Origin: Notolepis coatsorum | Lineage: Eukaryota > Chordata > Actinopteri > Aulopiformes > Paralepididae | Assembly (NCBI GenBank): GCA_963971535.1 | Contig: OZ020593.1 | Coordinates: 14,065,057-14,129,056, forward strand | Direction: 5' to 3' | Length of the DNA: 64,000 nt | In this document: in pieces, positions 44,628 to 54,640 of the stretch | Layout: every line of letters begins with the position of its first letter | Position numbering within the stretch: position 1 is the stretch's first letter | The notes under the pieces: generated by a model | What the model was told of the DNA's origin: nothing | The model's input: the letters and a program-made list of their open reading frames with translations, nothing else | Database searches by the model: none | Position numbers and translations under genes: made by a program

Positions 44628-45218
44628 GAACTTCACTATGGAGTTGGAGCTGAACTTGGCCACACAGTCGTGTGTGTAGAGTGAGTACAGCAGGGGGCTT
44701 AGAACACAGCCCTGGGGGGACCCGATGCTCAGGGTGATGGTGTTGGAGGTCTGACCCCCCACCCTGACCGCCTGGGGTCTTTCACTCAGAAAGTCCAGTA
44801 CCCAGGCGCTCAGGGCGGAGCTCAGACCCAGCTCGATCAGCTTGTCCACCAGTCTGGTGGGGACTATGGTGTTGAACGCTGAGCTGTAGTCAATGAACAA
44901 CAGTCTCACATAGCCCCCCTTCTGACGGTCAAGGTGGGAGAGGGTGCTGTGCAGTACCTGGGAGACCGCGTCGTCAGTGGACCTGTTTGTCCTGTATGCA
45001 AATTGCATAGGGTCCATATCACTGGGGAGGGAGGCACAAATGTGGTCCTTGACCAGCCTCTCAAAACATTTCATGACCACAGAGGTGAGTGCCACCGGTC
45101 TGTAGTCATTTGGACATGTTGGGGAGGGTTTCTTCGGTACAGGGATGATGGTAGACATCTTGAAGCAGGCAGGGACCACCGACTCCGCCAGGGATTGATT
45201 AAATATGGCGGTGAACAC
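44628..45218 (-). pseudogene. LINE C ORF2, RT fingers and palm before the insertion
   Basis: 197 codons from the ATG at 45218, running without a stop into the inserted L1-like ORF, so the sequence shows one 881-codon frame made of two unrelated LINEs. The real ORF2 began further upstream and is truncated. Confidence 0.85.
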
Positions 45219-45235
45219 TGGTGGTTCCTCCGATG

Positions 45236-45561
45236 CTGTAAGCCAGTTGTACCTTTCTTAGTTGCTCAATTGAAAGTTCCTTTCCCTGGTCGGGACAGGG
45301 CTGCTAGCCGTCCTCACTAGCTCCAGCTTTTCTTGAAAGGTCCTTCTCCTAAAAGGCTTTGCCAATTGCCAGTAAATTCACCACCAAATCCATCTCTGCT
45401 CCCCCTTCCGTCATGCATTAAAAAAAGACGTTATGGACTTTACGTTGCTAGTTTTACTTCAGTGGCTGTCTCTGATCAGTACGAGGTTAGGCCAGACATA
45501 CGCCCAACATGTACGGCCAACATGTCAAACTCGATAACTGATTGGTTAAAATGTGACAATC
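45236..45561. other. Unassigned sequence
   Basis: No frame or repeat that I recognise; a run of A and short pyrimidine tracts only. Confidence 0.35.
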
Positions 45562-45925
45562 GGGCGGTTAGGTGGTGTAGTGGGCAAGGCGCTCACCATC
45601 AACGCTGGAGACGCTGGGTTCGAATCCAGCTCTCGGCGTTGCTATCAGCTTGGCTGGTCGTTCATACTAACACAATTGGCAGTGTTAGGGGTGGGAAAGC
45701 TGATGGGTGGGTCCTGGGCGTTGTGGACAGCGACCGCTACAGTTTGGTCGGGGCGCCTGCACAGCGAGGGTAGGATCTGGAGGGAGGTAGTGTGACCTTC
45801 CACACGTTACACTTTCCCAGTGAGAATCTGCGCGGCCAGGCTGGCTGCCGGCTCGCTGCACATGTGTCGGAGGAAAGCATGTGACAGTGCTCCTTTAAAT
45901 TACTGATAATAAATTATTTGTTATT
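45562..45925 (+). mobile_element. tRNA-derived SINE, copy 1
   Basis: Head with A-box-like TGGTGTAGTGGGC (about 45573) and a perfect B box GGTTCGAATCC (45617-45627). The body contains GACAGCGACCGCTACAG and GGGGCGCCTGCACAGCG, shared with the reverse copy at 59741-60218, and a GTGTGACCTTCCACACGTTA segment. Ends in an AT-rich tail. Confidence 0.8.
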
Positions 45926-45989
45926 TCTTAAATTGTGCCTGTCTCCCTATTCTTGTTGCGAGCTTGAGCCAGTTTGTAACATCTGTCTC

Positions 45990-46028
45990 TCTGCCTTTTA
46001 TCTTACTTTCTTTCTTTCTTTCTTTCTT

Positions 46029-46065
<37 letters not shown>

Positions 46066-46242
46066 CCCTCTTATTTTACTCTCTCTCTCTATTATTTTAC
46101 ACTCTCTCTTTCTCTATCTCTCCCTTGTCTTTCTTTCTTTCACTCTCTTATTTTACTCTCTTTCTCTGTCTTTTTCTCGATCTCTCTCCTCGTCTTTCTC
46201 TCTTTCTTTCTCTCTCTGTCTTATTTTACTCTCTATATCTTA

Positions 46243-46280
<38 letters not shown>
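45990..46280. repeat. CT-rich microsatellite tract
   Basis: Long CTTT/CT repeats with TTATTTTACT interruptions. The Ser/Leu/Phe frames over it are artefacts of composition. Confidence 0.9.
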
Positions 46281-46283
<3 letters not shown>

Positions 46284-46321
46284 GCTGGCAATTGATTTGA
46301 TTTTGTGTACATCATTTATAG

Positions 46322-46390
46322 AGGAAGATGAGGAAGGAACAGTAACACCATCTCGGGCGCCAGCACCACCACATGGAGCCAGTAGCAATG
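46322..46390 (+). pseudogene. piggyBac-like acidic exon (EEDEEGTVTPS), copy B
   Basis: Between CATTTATAG and AATG|GTAAAA. Reads EEDEEGTVTPSRAPAPPHGA. It resembles the next exon (46544) and may be an old exon duplication. Probably part of the acidic N-terminal region of the same transposase-like gene. Confidence 0.45.
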
Positions 46391-46543
46391 GTAAAAGCAT
46401 GCATAAAAATATGAATTTGATGGTAATTATGTATCTATCTCTCTCATATGCTGGCTCTGTGTCTCTCTCTCTCTCACTGGCAGTGAAAATAATTAGATTT
46501 TGTGTACATCATTTATTATAACAAATGTATATTTTGATTGCAG

Positions 46544-46606
46544 ATGAGGAAGATGAAGGACAGCCATCTTCGTCTGCAGTACCAGCACGTGGAGCCAGTA
46601 GGAAAG
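46544..46606 (+). pseudogene. piggyBac-like acidic exon (DEEDEGQPSSS), copy B
   Basis: Acceptor TTTTGATTGCAG, donor AAAG|GTAAGG, 21 codons: DEEDEGQPSSSAVPARGASR. It keeps the donor that copy A has lost. Confidence 0.55.
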
Positions 46607-46677
46607 GTAAGGCCTTGTCTCATCACACTTTTACCACACAAATAAATAAAAGCAAATATGAATTTGATGGTAATTAC

Positions 46678-46949
46678 TAGGGATGTCCGATATTATCGGC
46701 CGATATCGGCATTAAAATGTGATATCGGAAAATATCGGTATCTGTTTAAAAAAATAAAAATAAAATATATATATATATATTTTTTTTACATTTCTATAGA
46801 AATGATGTCCGATATTATCGGCCTACCGATATTATCGGCCGATATCAGCATTCAAATGTGATATCGGTTGATATCGGTATCGGAAATTAAGAGTTGGACA
46901 ATTATCGGTATATCGGTATCGGTAAAAAAGCCAATATCGAGCATCCCTA
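46678..46949. mobile_element. hAT-like MITE with TAGGGATG ends, copy 3
   Basis: Same element and same 8-bp duplication GTAATTAC (46670-46677, 46950-46957) as at 24562-24817. The surrounding sequence is shared, so this is one insertion copied by segmental duplication. Confidence 0.9.
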
Positions 46950-46976
46950 GTAATTACGTATTTCTATCATTTACAG

Positions 46977-47029
46977 CTGATGGCAGGCCCTGTAGCGGTG
47001 CAGCAGATCATCCTCTGTGGCATGATGAG
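46977..47029 (+). pseudogene. piggyBac-like core exon, copy B, part 1
   Basis: After TTTACAG the frame reads DGRPCSGAADHPLWHDE and is then cut by the Gypsy LTR. The exon resumes at 51492 after the duplicated ATGAG. Confidence 0.6.
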
Positions 47030-47338
47030 TGTTACGACCCTGGCTCATGGGTACGCAACCTATGTGCAAACCAACACCAAAACCCCGTGCTCTAACTCAA
47101 AGTGCTACTATCTCAAGGAACTACTAATGTAACTGTAAACTAAAGTACTAATGCAACCCAACGGACCAGGACTGAAGAACCTAACAGCTCTTTCTCTAAG
47201 CACAGACAGTGCATGTGTGTTACTAGGCCTGCCTTTAAAGCTCCCCAGCAGGTAACCAATCAGCACTAATTGGCTAATTGGCCAGCCTCACCTGCATGCC
47301 CGGTGACACAGGAGTGATCAGGCCTCTAGTACATAACA
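47030..47338 (-). repeat. 3' LTR of Gypsy element 2
   Basis: TGTTACGACCC...CATAACA, 309 bp; only a handful of differences from 51178-51486. A polypurine tract (minus GGTGGGGGAAGTG) abuts it at 47339-47351. Confidence 0.9.
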
Positions 47339-47499
47339 CTTCCCCCACCAAACTGGTTGCCCAAGAGGCAACCACTACACAACAACCCATAAACAAAACA
47401 AAAAACAACTGTGACCCCTTAGTTATCAGGGCCACTACCACAACAGCGATAACGGGTACCACAAACACCGGTACCATGATCGTGAGAGGGCGTCTGCTA

Positions 47500-47710
47500 G
47501 CACGTTGTCCCTCCCATGATGTGGCGAATATCCAAGTTATACACCTGGAGGAACAACCTCCATCGCATCAAACGATGGTTCGAGTTCACCATGCTGCGAA
47601 GAAAAACCAAAGGGTTATGGTCTGTATACACAACAAGGGGTACACTGGAGGATCCAACGTAAACATCAAAATGGTTCAAGGCAAAAACCGGGTCGGCCCC
47701 TGTCGAACAC
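47500..47710 (-). pseudogene. RNase H remnant of Gypsy element 2
   Basis: Reads FALNHFDVYVGSSSVPLVVY, then TDHNPLVFL and LMRWRLFLQVYNLDIRH, the C-terminal part of a Gypsy RNase H. The expected ending is lost by a change near 47500. Upstream, 47711-48010 is not recognisable pol sequence. Confidence 0.8.
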
Positions 47711-48010
47711 GACCACCGATACCGATCTGTCAAAATTATACTGCAAACCAAAATCAACCTGAGAACTGCGCTTAACAGAACAGAACACAGCACAACAAAA
47801 CCATAGATCACTGATACCACCACCGCACCCATATCCATCCCACCTGGCACTGGTAGTTCAGGATACTGCACACCGTGAACATCCAGAGTAGGCTGTACCG
47901 CCTCAGGTACAGCCCCAGTGTACCGGGAACATGGCAGTACGACAGTCACAATAACGTCTGGAACACCATCTAAAATGGCGTCACCCAAAATAACATTGTC
48001 CTGATCAAAA

Positions 48011-50292
48011 TCAAAATGGCATCAGCAGACCAGGTCGCGAAGGCGGCTCCTGCTCCACAGGACACAGGTAACTAGGTTGACCATCACACCTAGTGCATGG
48101 CAGAGAATCAGTGTGGACATGTGGATCAATGTCAGAATCATCAACTGACATACTGGGACCATCCCTGCCCACAAGTGAAACATTAGGGACAATAGAGCTA
48201 CTGTGGGAAGGCTGGCAGCCTAAGTCAAGCTTAGTAGCCTCTCCAACTAGAACGGTGTCACATGAAACAACAGCACCTCTCATAGCATCCTTCCCACACT
48301 CATCCTCCAATTCGTTCGTGGCCTCAGCCACCGTACAGGCTGGGAAGACCTTGAGACACTGCGCTGCCATATCATCTCCCGTCACATGCTTCTCCGGCAC
48401 GCATGTCAACTCTGGTTTCCCCACTGGGCCTAACACAAAACCACAATCAAGAGAATCATTATGCAGAGGTACATCCACAGTGTGCTTTCCAAAATTCTCA
48501 ACAGGTACACATTTTAATTCAACAAAGAATGTGTCACTAAGTGTAATGTCCCAAGTCGAAGTATCAACAACATCACTTTTGTCCTTTGACATTTCTCGTG
48601 CCACAGCACACACAGGAAACACTCCTGGATGTTTCTGTGCCAGCTCATTAGAGACCTCAGAAACCACAGGAATGGGAGTTACAACCGGAGTAGCCAACAC
48701 TTTGTCACCAGCCAAATCATTCCCTAGAATGAAGGACACCCCCTTTAGGGGAATGTGAGAACATACCCCCACAACAACATTGCCTGATACTAAGGGAGAA
48801 TTGAGCGTGACCTCATGCAAAGGTGCATCCACAAATCCACCCCCAAAGCCCCGAACAACGACACCGGAATGCAAAGAAGAGTTTTCTGAAAACGGCAAAA
48901 CCCCCTCCAGAATGAGGGACTGAAAAGCACCGGTATCTCTCCAAATTGTTATAGCCTGTTTGGACTCTAGTGCATTAGTCAGGGAAACAAATCCATTCAT
49001 CATAAACCTTGAGGAACCCTCGAGCTCTTTGTCCACACGTTTGATACTTTCCCCATCCCCATCTAACGTTGGCATAGGCGTCCTGCATATGGTTTCTACC
49101 AGAGCCACGGTTCTGAAATTTTTCTGCTCAAGCACCGGGCATCCAGCAACGATATGACCAGGTTCTTTACAGTAAAAACAGATAATCCCTTCTGGGAATG
49201 CACCAGCAGAACCACCCCGCCTAGGAGGTGAAGTTAACTGACCAGCAGACACAGGTTTTGGGAAACGGCCCCCCTGAACAGGACGCCTATCCCCGGACTC
49301 AACACGGTAGTCCTCCAAAAACACGGATTTGTGTGTCAACACAAACTCATCGGCGAAGACAGCGGCGTCGCCTATCTTCGATACCCCACGCTCATTTAGA
49401 TGTGTGGAAACGGTATCAGGAACACATCTTTTAAATTCCTCTAGGAGAATCAACTGCCTAAGCTGCTCTCTTGACTCTGCCCTCTGAGAAGTGCACCACC
49501 TGTCAAACAGGTTCTCCTTCTCCCTCCCAAACTCAACATAAGACTGCCCCTCCGACCTACGATAACCTCTAAAACGCTGACGATAGGCCTCAGGGACCAA
49601 CTCATAAGCCCTCAAAATGGAAGCTTTAACCAGCTCATAATCAGCGCTTTGTTCAAGGGACAGAGCAGTGTAGGCTTCTTGTGCCCTACCAACCAAAACA
49701 CATTGCAGCAGCAGTGTCCAGGCGGTATCAGGCCACTTCAATGTGGTTGCCACCCGTTCAAAAAGGGGAAAATATCTTTCCACGTCTTTCTCAAAAAATG
49801 GTGGCACCATCCTAATATTCCTGCCTACATCAAAACCGGAACGTGACCCGCCTGCAAGGCAGCATACTTATATTCAAGCTCCTTCTGTGCACGCTCGTGC
49901 TCCAGCAACAGTTGTTTCTCCTTAAACTCACGCTCATGCTCACGCTCCTCTTTCCTCTCTCTCTCCTTAAGCTCACGCTCCTCTCTCCTCTCCTCACGCT
50001 CTCGCTCTAGCTGCCTTTCCTTAAACTCCAACTCCCTAATCCTCCACTCACCCTCTACACCAGGTAATAGCGGAGACGCGCCAGACGATGGAGGATCCTC
50101 CACCCTCTCCTCAAGCACCTGTTCCCTAATGAGCAAAACCCGCAAAGCACCCAAGGCAGATGGTTTCAAACGTTTCTAACTGGGAGTAAGCTCAACCTTG
50201 TAGTGCACAGCAAGCTCGAGAAGCTGTTCTTTTGAAAACCTCTCCAATATGTCATGTGAAGGGTGATCCACAAAATCCCTAACGGAAGTCAT
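48011..50292 (-). pseudogene. Gag and protease region of Gypsy element 2 (one stop, one frameshift)
   Basis: Gag begins at the ATG at 50292 (MTSVRDFVDHPSHDILERFS). A TAG at 50176-50178 is codon 39, then the same frame continues through a very charged coiled-coil segment (RELEFKERQLEREREERRE). A frameshift near 49830-49850 moves into the long 599-codon frame: capsid-like VERYFPLFERVATTL and LVPEAYRQRFRGY, CCHC knuckle CFYCKEPGHIVAGC, protease DTGAFQS (S replaced by F after DTGA) and about 300 further codons without a recognised domain. It stops at 48011 before any RT. Confidence 0.85.
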
Positions 50293-51157
50293 TTTTTCTG
50301 CACCAGCGCCACAACCCGTTCACTTTAGAGTCACCAAAAAGCTGCCAAAAGCACCCTAGTACACACACAATCCACCTAAAGAGCCACCAAAGAAACACTA
50401 AAGAACCACTGAAGAACGACTAAAGAACCACGACGAACCACTGAAGAACCATACAGAATGCCAAAGCCACTAATAATAACCATAAAGGGACGCGGTGGCA
50501 ATGTGTGCTACGGAGCGCACATTTCAAGGACGCAAAAAAAAACATAAAAAAACCACACCCACCCCAAATAGACGTGTCATACACTCAGGGTGTTAGGTGC
50601 TACCAGGTATGCTCACCAAACACTCAAACAAACAAAATAAATCCAACAAACAATTCCAAACAGGTGCGCCTTCTAACCTGATATGACTACATATGCTTCT
50701 ACGTCTAAACTGCAGAAAAAACCGGCCCACCACATGTCTACCCTAAGAAACACTAAATCAAGCCTTACCACCCTACCTGTGTTTTCTGGCCGCCCTAATC
50801 TACCTACCCTTAAACTAATGCCCTGTAGACCTAACTTTCTTCAACCACACCTGCTACCAGTCAAAGATCATATACCAATCATTTCATTGACCGCCCCAGG
50901 AGTACGTGGTGCACCGGACGCTAACCAACAACCAGAAAATAATGTCCCTATCTACATGTGGAGCCCACTAAACTATATATTTTAACAGCATAAGTAGTCA
51001 CATCAAATTACAAACAAATACGGCATACTCACCTGTTTGATGAAATGGCTCAGTCCCCACGTTACACCATATGTAACGAACACCACCCAAACCATAATAC
51101 GATGACACCCCGTGCAACACAAAAAAAAAACACCAAACAAAGTTCTAGGGGTAAAAG

Positions 51158-51175
51158 ATCCCGGACGAGCGCCCA
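51158..51175 (-). other. Primer-binding site of Gypsy element 2
   Basis: On the minus strand TGGGCGCTCGTCCGGGAT lies 2 bases after the 5' LTR. It differs at one position from the tRNA-Pro site TGGGGGCTCGTCCGGGAT. Confidence 0.8.
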
Positions 51176-51177
51176 AC

Positions 51178-51486
51178 TGTTACGACCCTGGCTCATGGGT
51201 ACGCAACCTATGTGCAAACCAACACCAAAACCCTGTGCTCTAACTCAAAGTGCTACTATCTCAAGGAACTACTAATGTAACTGTAAACTAAAGTACTAAT
51301 GCAACCCAACGGACCAGGACTGAAGAACCTAACAGCTCTTTCTCTAGGCACAGACAGTGCATGTGTGTTACTAGGCCTGCCTTTAAAGCTCCCCAGCAGG
51401 TAACCAATCAGCACTAATTGGCTAATTGGCCGGCCTCACCTGCATGCCCGGTGACACAGGAGTGATCAGGCCTCTAGTACATAACA
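51178..51486 (-). repeat. 5' LTR of Gypsy element 2
   Basis: 309 bp, same termini as the LTR at 47030-47338. Confidence 0.9.
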
Positions 51487-51491
51487 ATGAG

Positions 51492-51925
51492 ACTACGTGG
51501 AAGGCAACCGAAATCCCTTTTACAGCGAGTCCTGGTCCTCGCAACAGTGCTGCAGATCTTCAGTCTGATCAACCAATAGACTTTCTGGAGCTATTTATGA
51601 CTGACTAGCTGCTCCAGGTCATGAACAGAAAAATATATATGCAGAGTGTTACATTAGAGCTGAACAAGGTCACCTCCCACATGCGAGAACGCATGCATGG
51701 AAAAAGTTGAGGAGCTAAAGAAATTCATTGGCCTTTTGTTTCTCACTGGTGTTCTTCACAAGCCTGACATTGAACTGTATTGCACTTTTGTCTTTTATCA
51801 CTTTGTATTATGATAAATGATTATGCCCTGAGCCAGCCAACATCAGTAAATATGCTGCCAATTCCTGTTTTGTATATATTATTTGATCTATTATAATGTA
51901 AACATGTAAATAAAAGGGTCAAATC
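51492..51925 (+). pseudogene. piggyBac-like core exon, copy B, part 2, and 3' region
   Basis: Continues TTWKATEIPFTASPGPRNSA and QPIDFLELFMTD, then a stop (TGACTAG) where copy A has Asp-Glu codons. Relics of MRERMHGK and FIGLLF follow in other frames, then the shared 3' sequence ending AAATAAAAGGGTC. No catalytic aspartates. Confidence 0.7.
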
Positions 51926-51929
51926 ACTT

Positions 51930-52505
51930 TTCTGACTGAAGAGATTATTCTTTCACAAATTGGTGAAAACAACCTATATTTGTTGGCGGAACGGAACATG
52001 CTAGACACTCAATCTTTTCACAGAAGAAACTAGAGATTTGTATCTGTCTTTTGAGATATTCCATGTGTTCATAGTCATACAGCATCACATCTTTCTGACT
52101 GAAGAGATTCTTCTTTCACAAAAATGGGTTTTTCAACTTGTCTACTCCCAGACAGCTGTTTTGTGTGAAAACAACTTATATTTGTTGATGGAACAGAACA
52201 TGCTAGACACTCAATCCTTTCACTGACGAAACTAGAGATCTGTATCTGTCTTTTGAGATATTCCATGTGTTCATAGTCATATCAGATCATAGCTTTCTGA
52301 CTGAATAGATTATTGCTTCACAAAAACTGCTGTATCTTTCTTTCTTTTCCCAGAAAGCTGTTTTGGGTGAAAACAACCTATATTCAACTACCAACGCAAG
52401 AAGGGAACATGCTAGACACTCGCTTTTTTTCACTGATGAAACTAGAGATCATAATTGTTATTTTGAGATATTCCATGTGTTTATAGCCATATCACATAAT
52501 ATTCT
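51930..52505. repeat. Tandem repeat, three units of about 160-210 bp
   Basis: Units start TTTCTGACTGAA at about 51931, 52092 and 52296. Each holds GTGAAAACAAC, GAACATGCTAGACACTC, GAAACTAGAGAT and TTTTGAGATATTCCATGTGT. Divergence between units is moderate and unit length varies. Confidence 0.85.
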
Positions 52506-52569
52506 GTGGGACTTCAAAGATGAGTCTGAATGCTCAAAAAACCCTGGCAGTGGCTGAAGCCTGTTCAAA

Positions 52570-53470
52570 AAAAATCTAATCTACGAATTCCAATCTGGCT
52601 TCAGAACATCCCACTCCACTGACACATGCCTTCTCTATTTGAACGACCACTTCAAACAAGAGGTGGACGCGGGCAAATACTGCGGCATGGTCATGCTGGA
52701 CCTACAAAAGGCCTTCGACACTGTCAATCACACCATTCTGATTGACAAGCTAAAAGCAATTGGTTTGATAGTCTATCAGTGAGCTGGATACAATCCTACC
52801 TGGAGGGGAGAGAACAGATGGTGGAGGTAAACGGTACCCTATCCCCCACCCTCCCAGTGAGCTGTGGTGTTCCACAAGGAAGCAACTTGTTCCTGTTTGC
52901 GGACGATTCAGCCCTGCTGGTCTCTGACAAGAACAAGTTACAGGTTGAAAAAACCCTCAGCTCAGAACTAGGCAAAATCTGCATATGGCTTGCCGATAAC
53001 AAACTATCATTACACATGGGCAAAACAGAGTCCATTCTCTTCGGTTCAAATAACAAACTCAGCAAGACCGACGGCTTCTCAGTTACAGTGGGTGACAATA
53101 TTGTCACAAGGAAAGATGAAATTACCTAGCTGGGTTCCATCCTAGAGGCTAATCTTTCCTGTGACAAAATGGCATCCAATGTAATAAAAAAAAGTCAACC
53201 AACGAACTCGATTCTTGTACCCATGTACATGTCAAAATACTTCCCAAAGGTCAGTGAATACCACGATCACAACACCAGAGGGAGCTCCACAAATCATGTT
53301 AAACCCAGATTCGGCTCAAACAAGGGACTAAACACGTTTCGCAAGTATGCCACATCAATGTGGAACGCCCTACCCAAAGCTGTAAAGGAATGTGAATCAC
53401 TACCCACTTTCAAAAACACTCTCAAAGAACACCTACGGGAGACTGCAATTCGAAACTGGCCCCTGTAAAT
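52570..53470 (+). pseudogene. LINE family B, RT region with internal deletions
   Basis: Reads SGFRTSHSTDTCLLYLND, VMLDLQKAFDTVNHTILID, then after a frame break SWIQSYLEGREQMVEVNG, SCGVPQGS and directly LFLFADDSALLVSDKNKL: the stretch between GVPQGS and FADD is missing. A second deletion at about 53219 joins TTCTTGTAC to CCATGTACATG; at 11280-11580 these are separated by about 300 bases and share GTAC. The end WNALPKAVKECESL is followed by a stop and a 3' UTR interrupted by a hAT-like element. Confidence 0.85.
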
Positions 53471-54479
53471 AGAGCTGCCGCGATTACCGCATTACCGCGG
53501 TATCGCTGTTACATCACGGCCACCGCAGAGTAGGCTGAATACCGCGTCACCGCTGTTTTTTATAATAATAATAATAAATTATCCTCCTCTCGTTGGGCTT
53601 GCGGCTCTGCAGATATACCCTACTCCTCTCTCGAGGTTCCAAGCGACCCTATTGGGTACCAGAAAAGTCACGTGAAACATTGCAGACCACTGATTGGTCA
53701 GAAGAGAGTCGCGTCACACGTTGTAGCGTCATGCAGTGTGTTACCACCAATCGGCAAGCGAGTATTAGGTTTTTACTTCCTGAATGTCAGATCATCACAA
53801 CACGGCTAATAACGTTAGCTTTAACTCTCCGCCGGAGTGGACTACGATCGCTCCTAAGGAGTACTAAACGAGACATAATGATTTTACTGTCTGCAACGAA
53901 TGTTATAATAAAAGCCCTTCGTTCTATACACTTGTCTGATTGAAAACTTTATTAACAGACCGCAGAATGGGACAACTCGGCACGCTCTGAGCAAATAAAG
54001 GAACTGAGATATGAATAGAGTATTGCTTGCCTTGCTATTGTCCGGTAAATACGCTGATGTTATTGAACGTATAACTATATAATGTTAATGCCACAAAACG
54101 AATGCCTTTATTATAAAGTAGTAACTTTATAGTAATAATAATAAGAAAGGGTCGGGGGGGTTAGGGGTAACCACCCCTGCCCGCGACACCGAGTGAACGG
54201 CGCACGACCAGAGGGTAAACTTCGAATCCGTGTTTCACTTTCAATAACTAATGCGTGCTTGCCGAATCCCAAACAATATTCATGCTGCAAAGTCATCCTC
54301 TAAAAATAGACATTTAGACTAGAGGCAGGCTATATGCTATAAAGAGTAGACTACTACTAAAAAAAAAATGCATTCAAACTTTTATTTTTATTTTTTGTGT
54401 GCATGCGGTAATAACCGCGGCGGTAGGAAATATTTTGCAAATTTGTGCGGTAAGGAAATAATCAATACCGCGGCAGCAG
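53471..54479. mobile_element. hAT-like element with 8-bp duplication, non-coding
   Basis: 1009 bp between exact copies of CTGTAAAT (53463-53470, 54480-54487). Ends AGAGCTGCCGCGATTACCGC / GGTATTGATTATT-type sequence with many ACCGC/GCGGT motifs on both sides. No transposase frame. Inserted just after the LINE B stop codon. Confidence 0.85.
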
Positions 54480-54640
54480 CTGTAAATGTCCTAACCCAAC
54501 CCCCTCCAATGTACAGTAAATGACCAAGTATGGTTGTCAATATTCCAATGTACAGTTTTGCTTGTACAGTTGTACAGTGTCCCCCACCCACCCACCCCTA
54601 TTTATTTCAGTTGCAATGTCCTCTTTAATAAAGTGTAAAA
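54480..54640 (+). mobile_element. LINE family B 3' UTR after the hAT-like insertion
   Basis: ACCCAACCCCCTCCAATGTA, TGTACAGTTTTGCTTGTACA, then AATAAA at about 54629. It resembles, in reverse, 57740-57895. Confidence 0.6.

Larger units (their letters stand above)
41168..45235 (-). mobile_element. LINE family C (CR1/L2-like), split by an L1-like LINE
   Basis: The 3' UTR begins at a (CAAGT)n tail at 41177-41195; ORF2's C-terminus ends MNNEH at 41595. RT lies in two pieces, 41595-42293 and 44628-45218. In the first, FADDTVVVG is followed by a thumb region with one frameshift near 42010-42030. The second has [36 protein letters not shown] and [19 protein letters not shown]. The gap is the L1-like copy at 42294-44627, bounded by a 10-bp duplication. 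The 5' part (endonuclease) is missing beyond about 45235. Confidence 0.85.
47030..51486 (-). mobile_element. Second Gmr1-type Gypsy element, pol mostly lost
   Basis: 4.46 kb minus-strand element with 309-bp LTRs and an exact 5-bp duplication ATGAG (47025-47029, 51487-51491). It keeps the LTRs, primer-binding site, Gag, the protease region and a piece of RNase H; integrase and RT are missing. Gag is clearly related to the element at 30-37 kb (both have LVPEAYRQRFRG). It is non-autonomous but could in principle be mobilised by a related complete element. Confidence 0.9.

Noticed and set aside
45918..46521. Ser/Leu/Phe-rich frames
   Set aside because: Pure CT-repeat composition.
47274..47477. 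Two strongly hydrophobic minus-strand frames near the 3' LTR of Gypsy element 2 (also 47713-47988), considered as an envelope remnant
   Set aside because: The sequence is GT-rich, which gives Val/Leu/Phe codons by composition. No signal peptide-to-ectodomain layout, cysteine pattern or cleavage site is visible.
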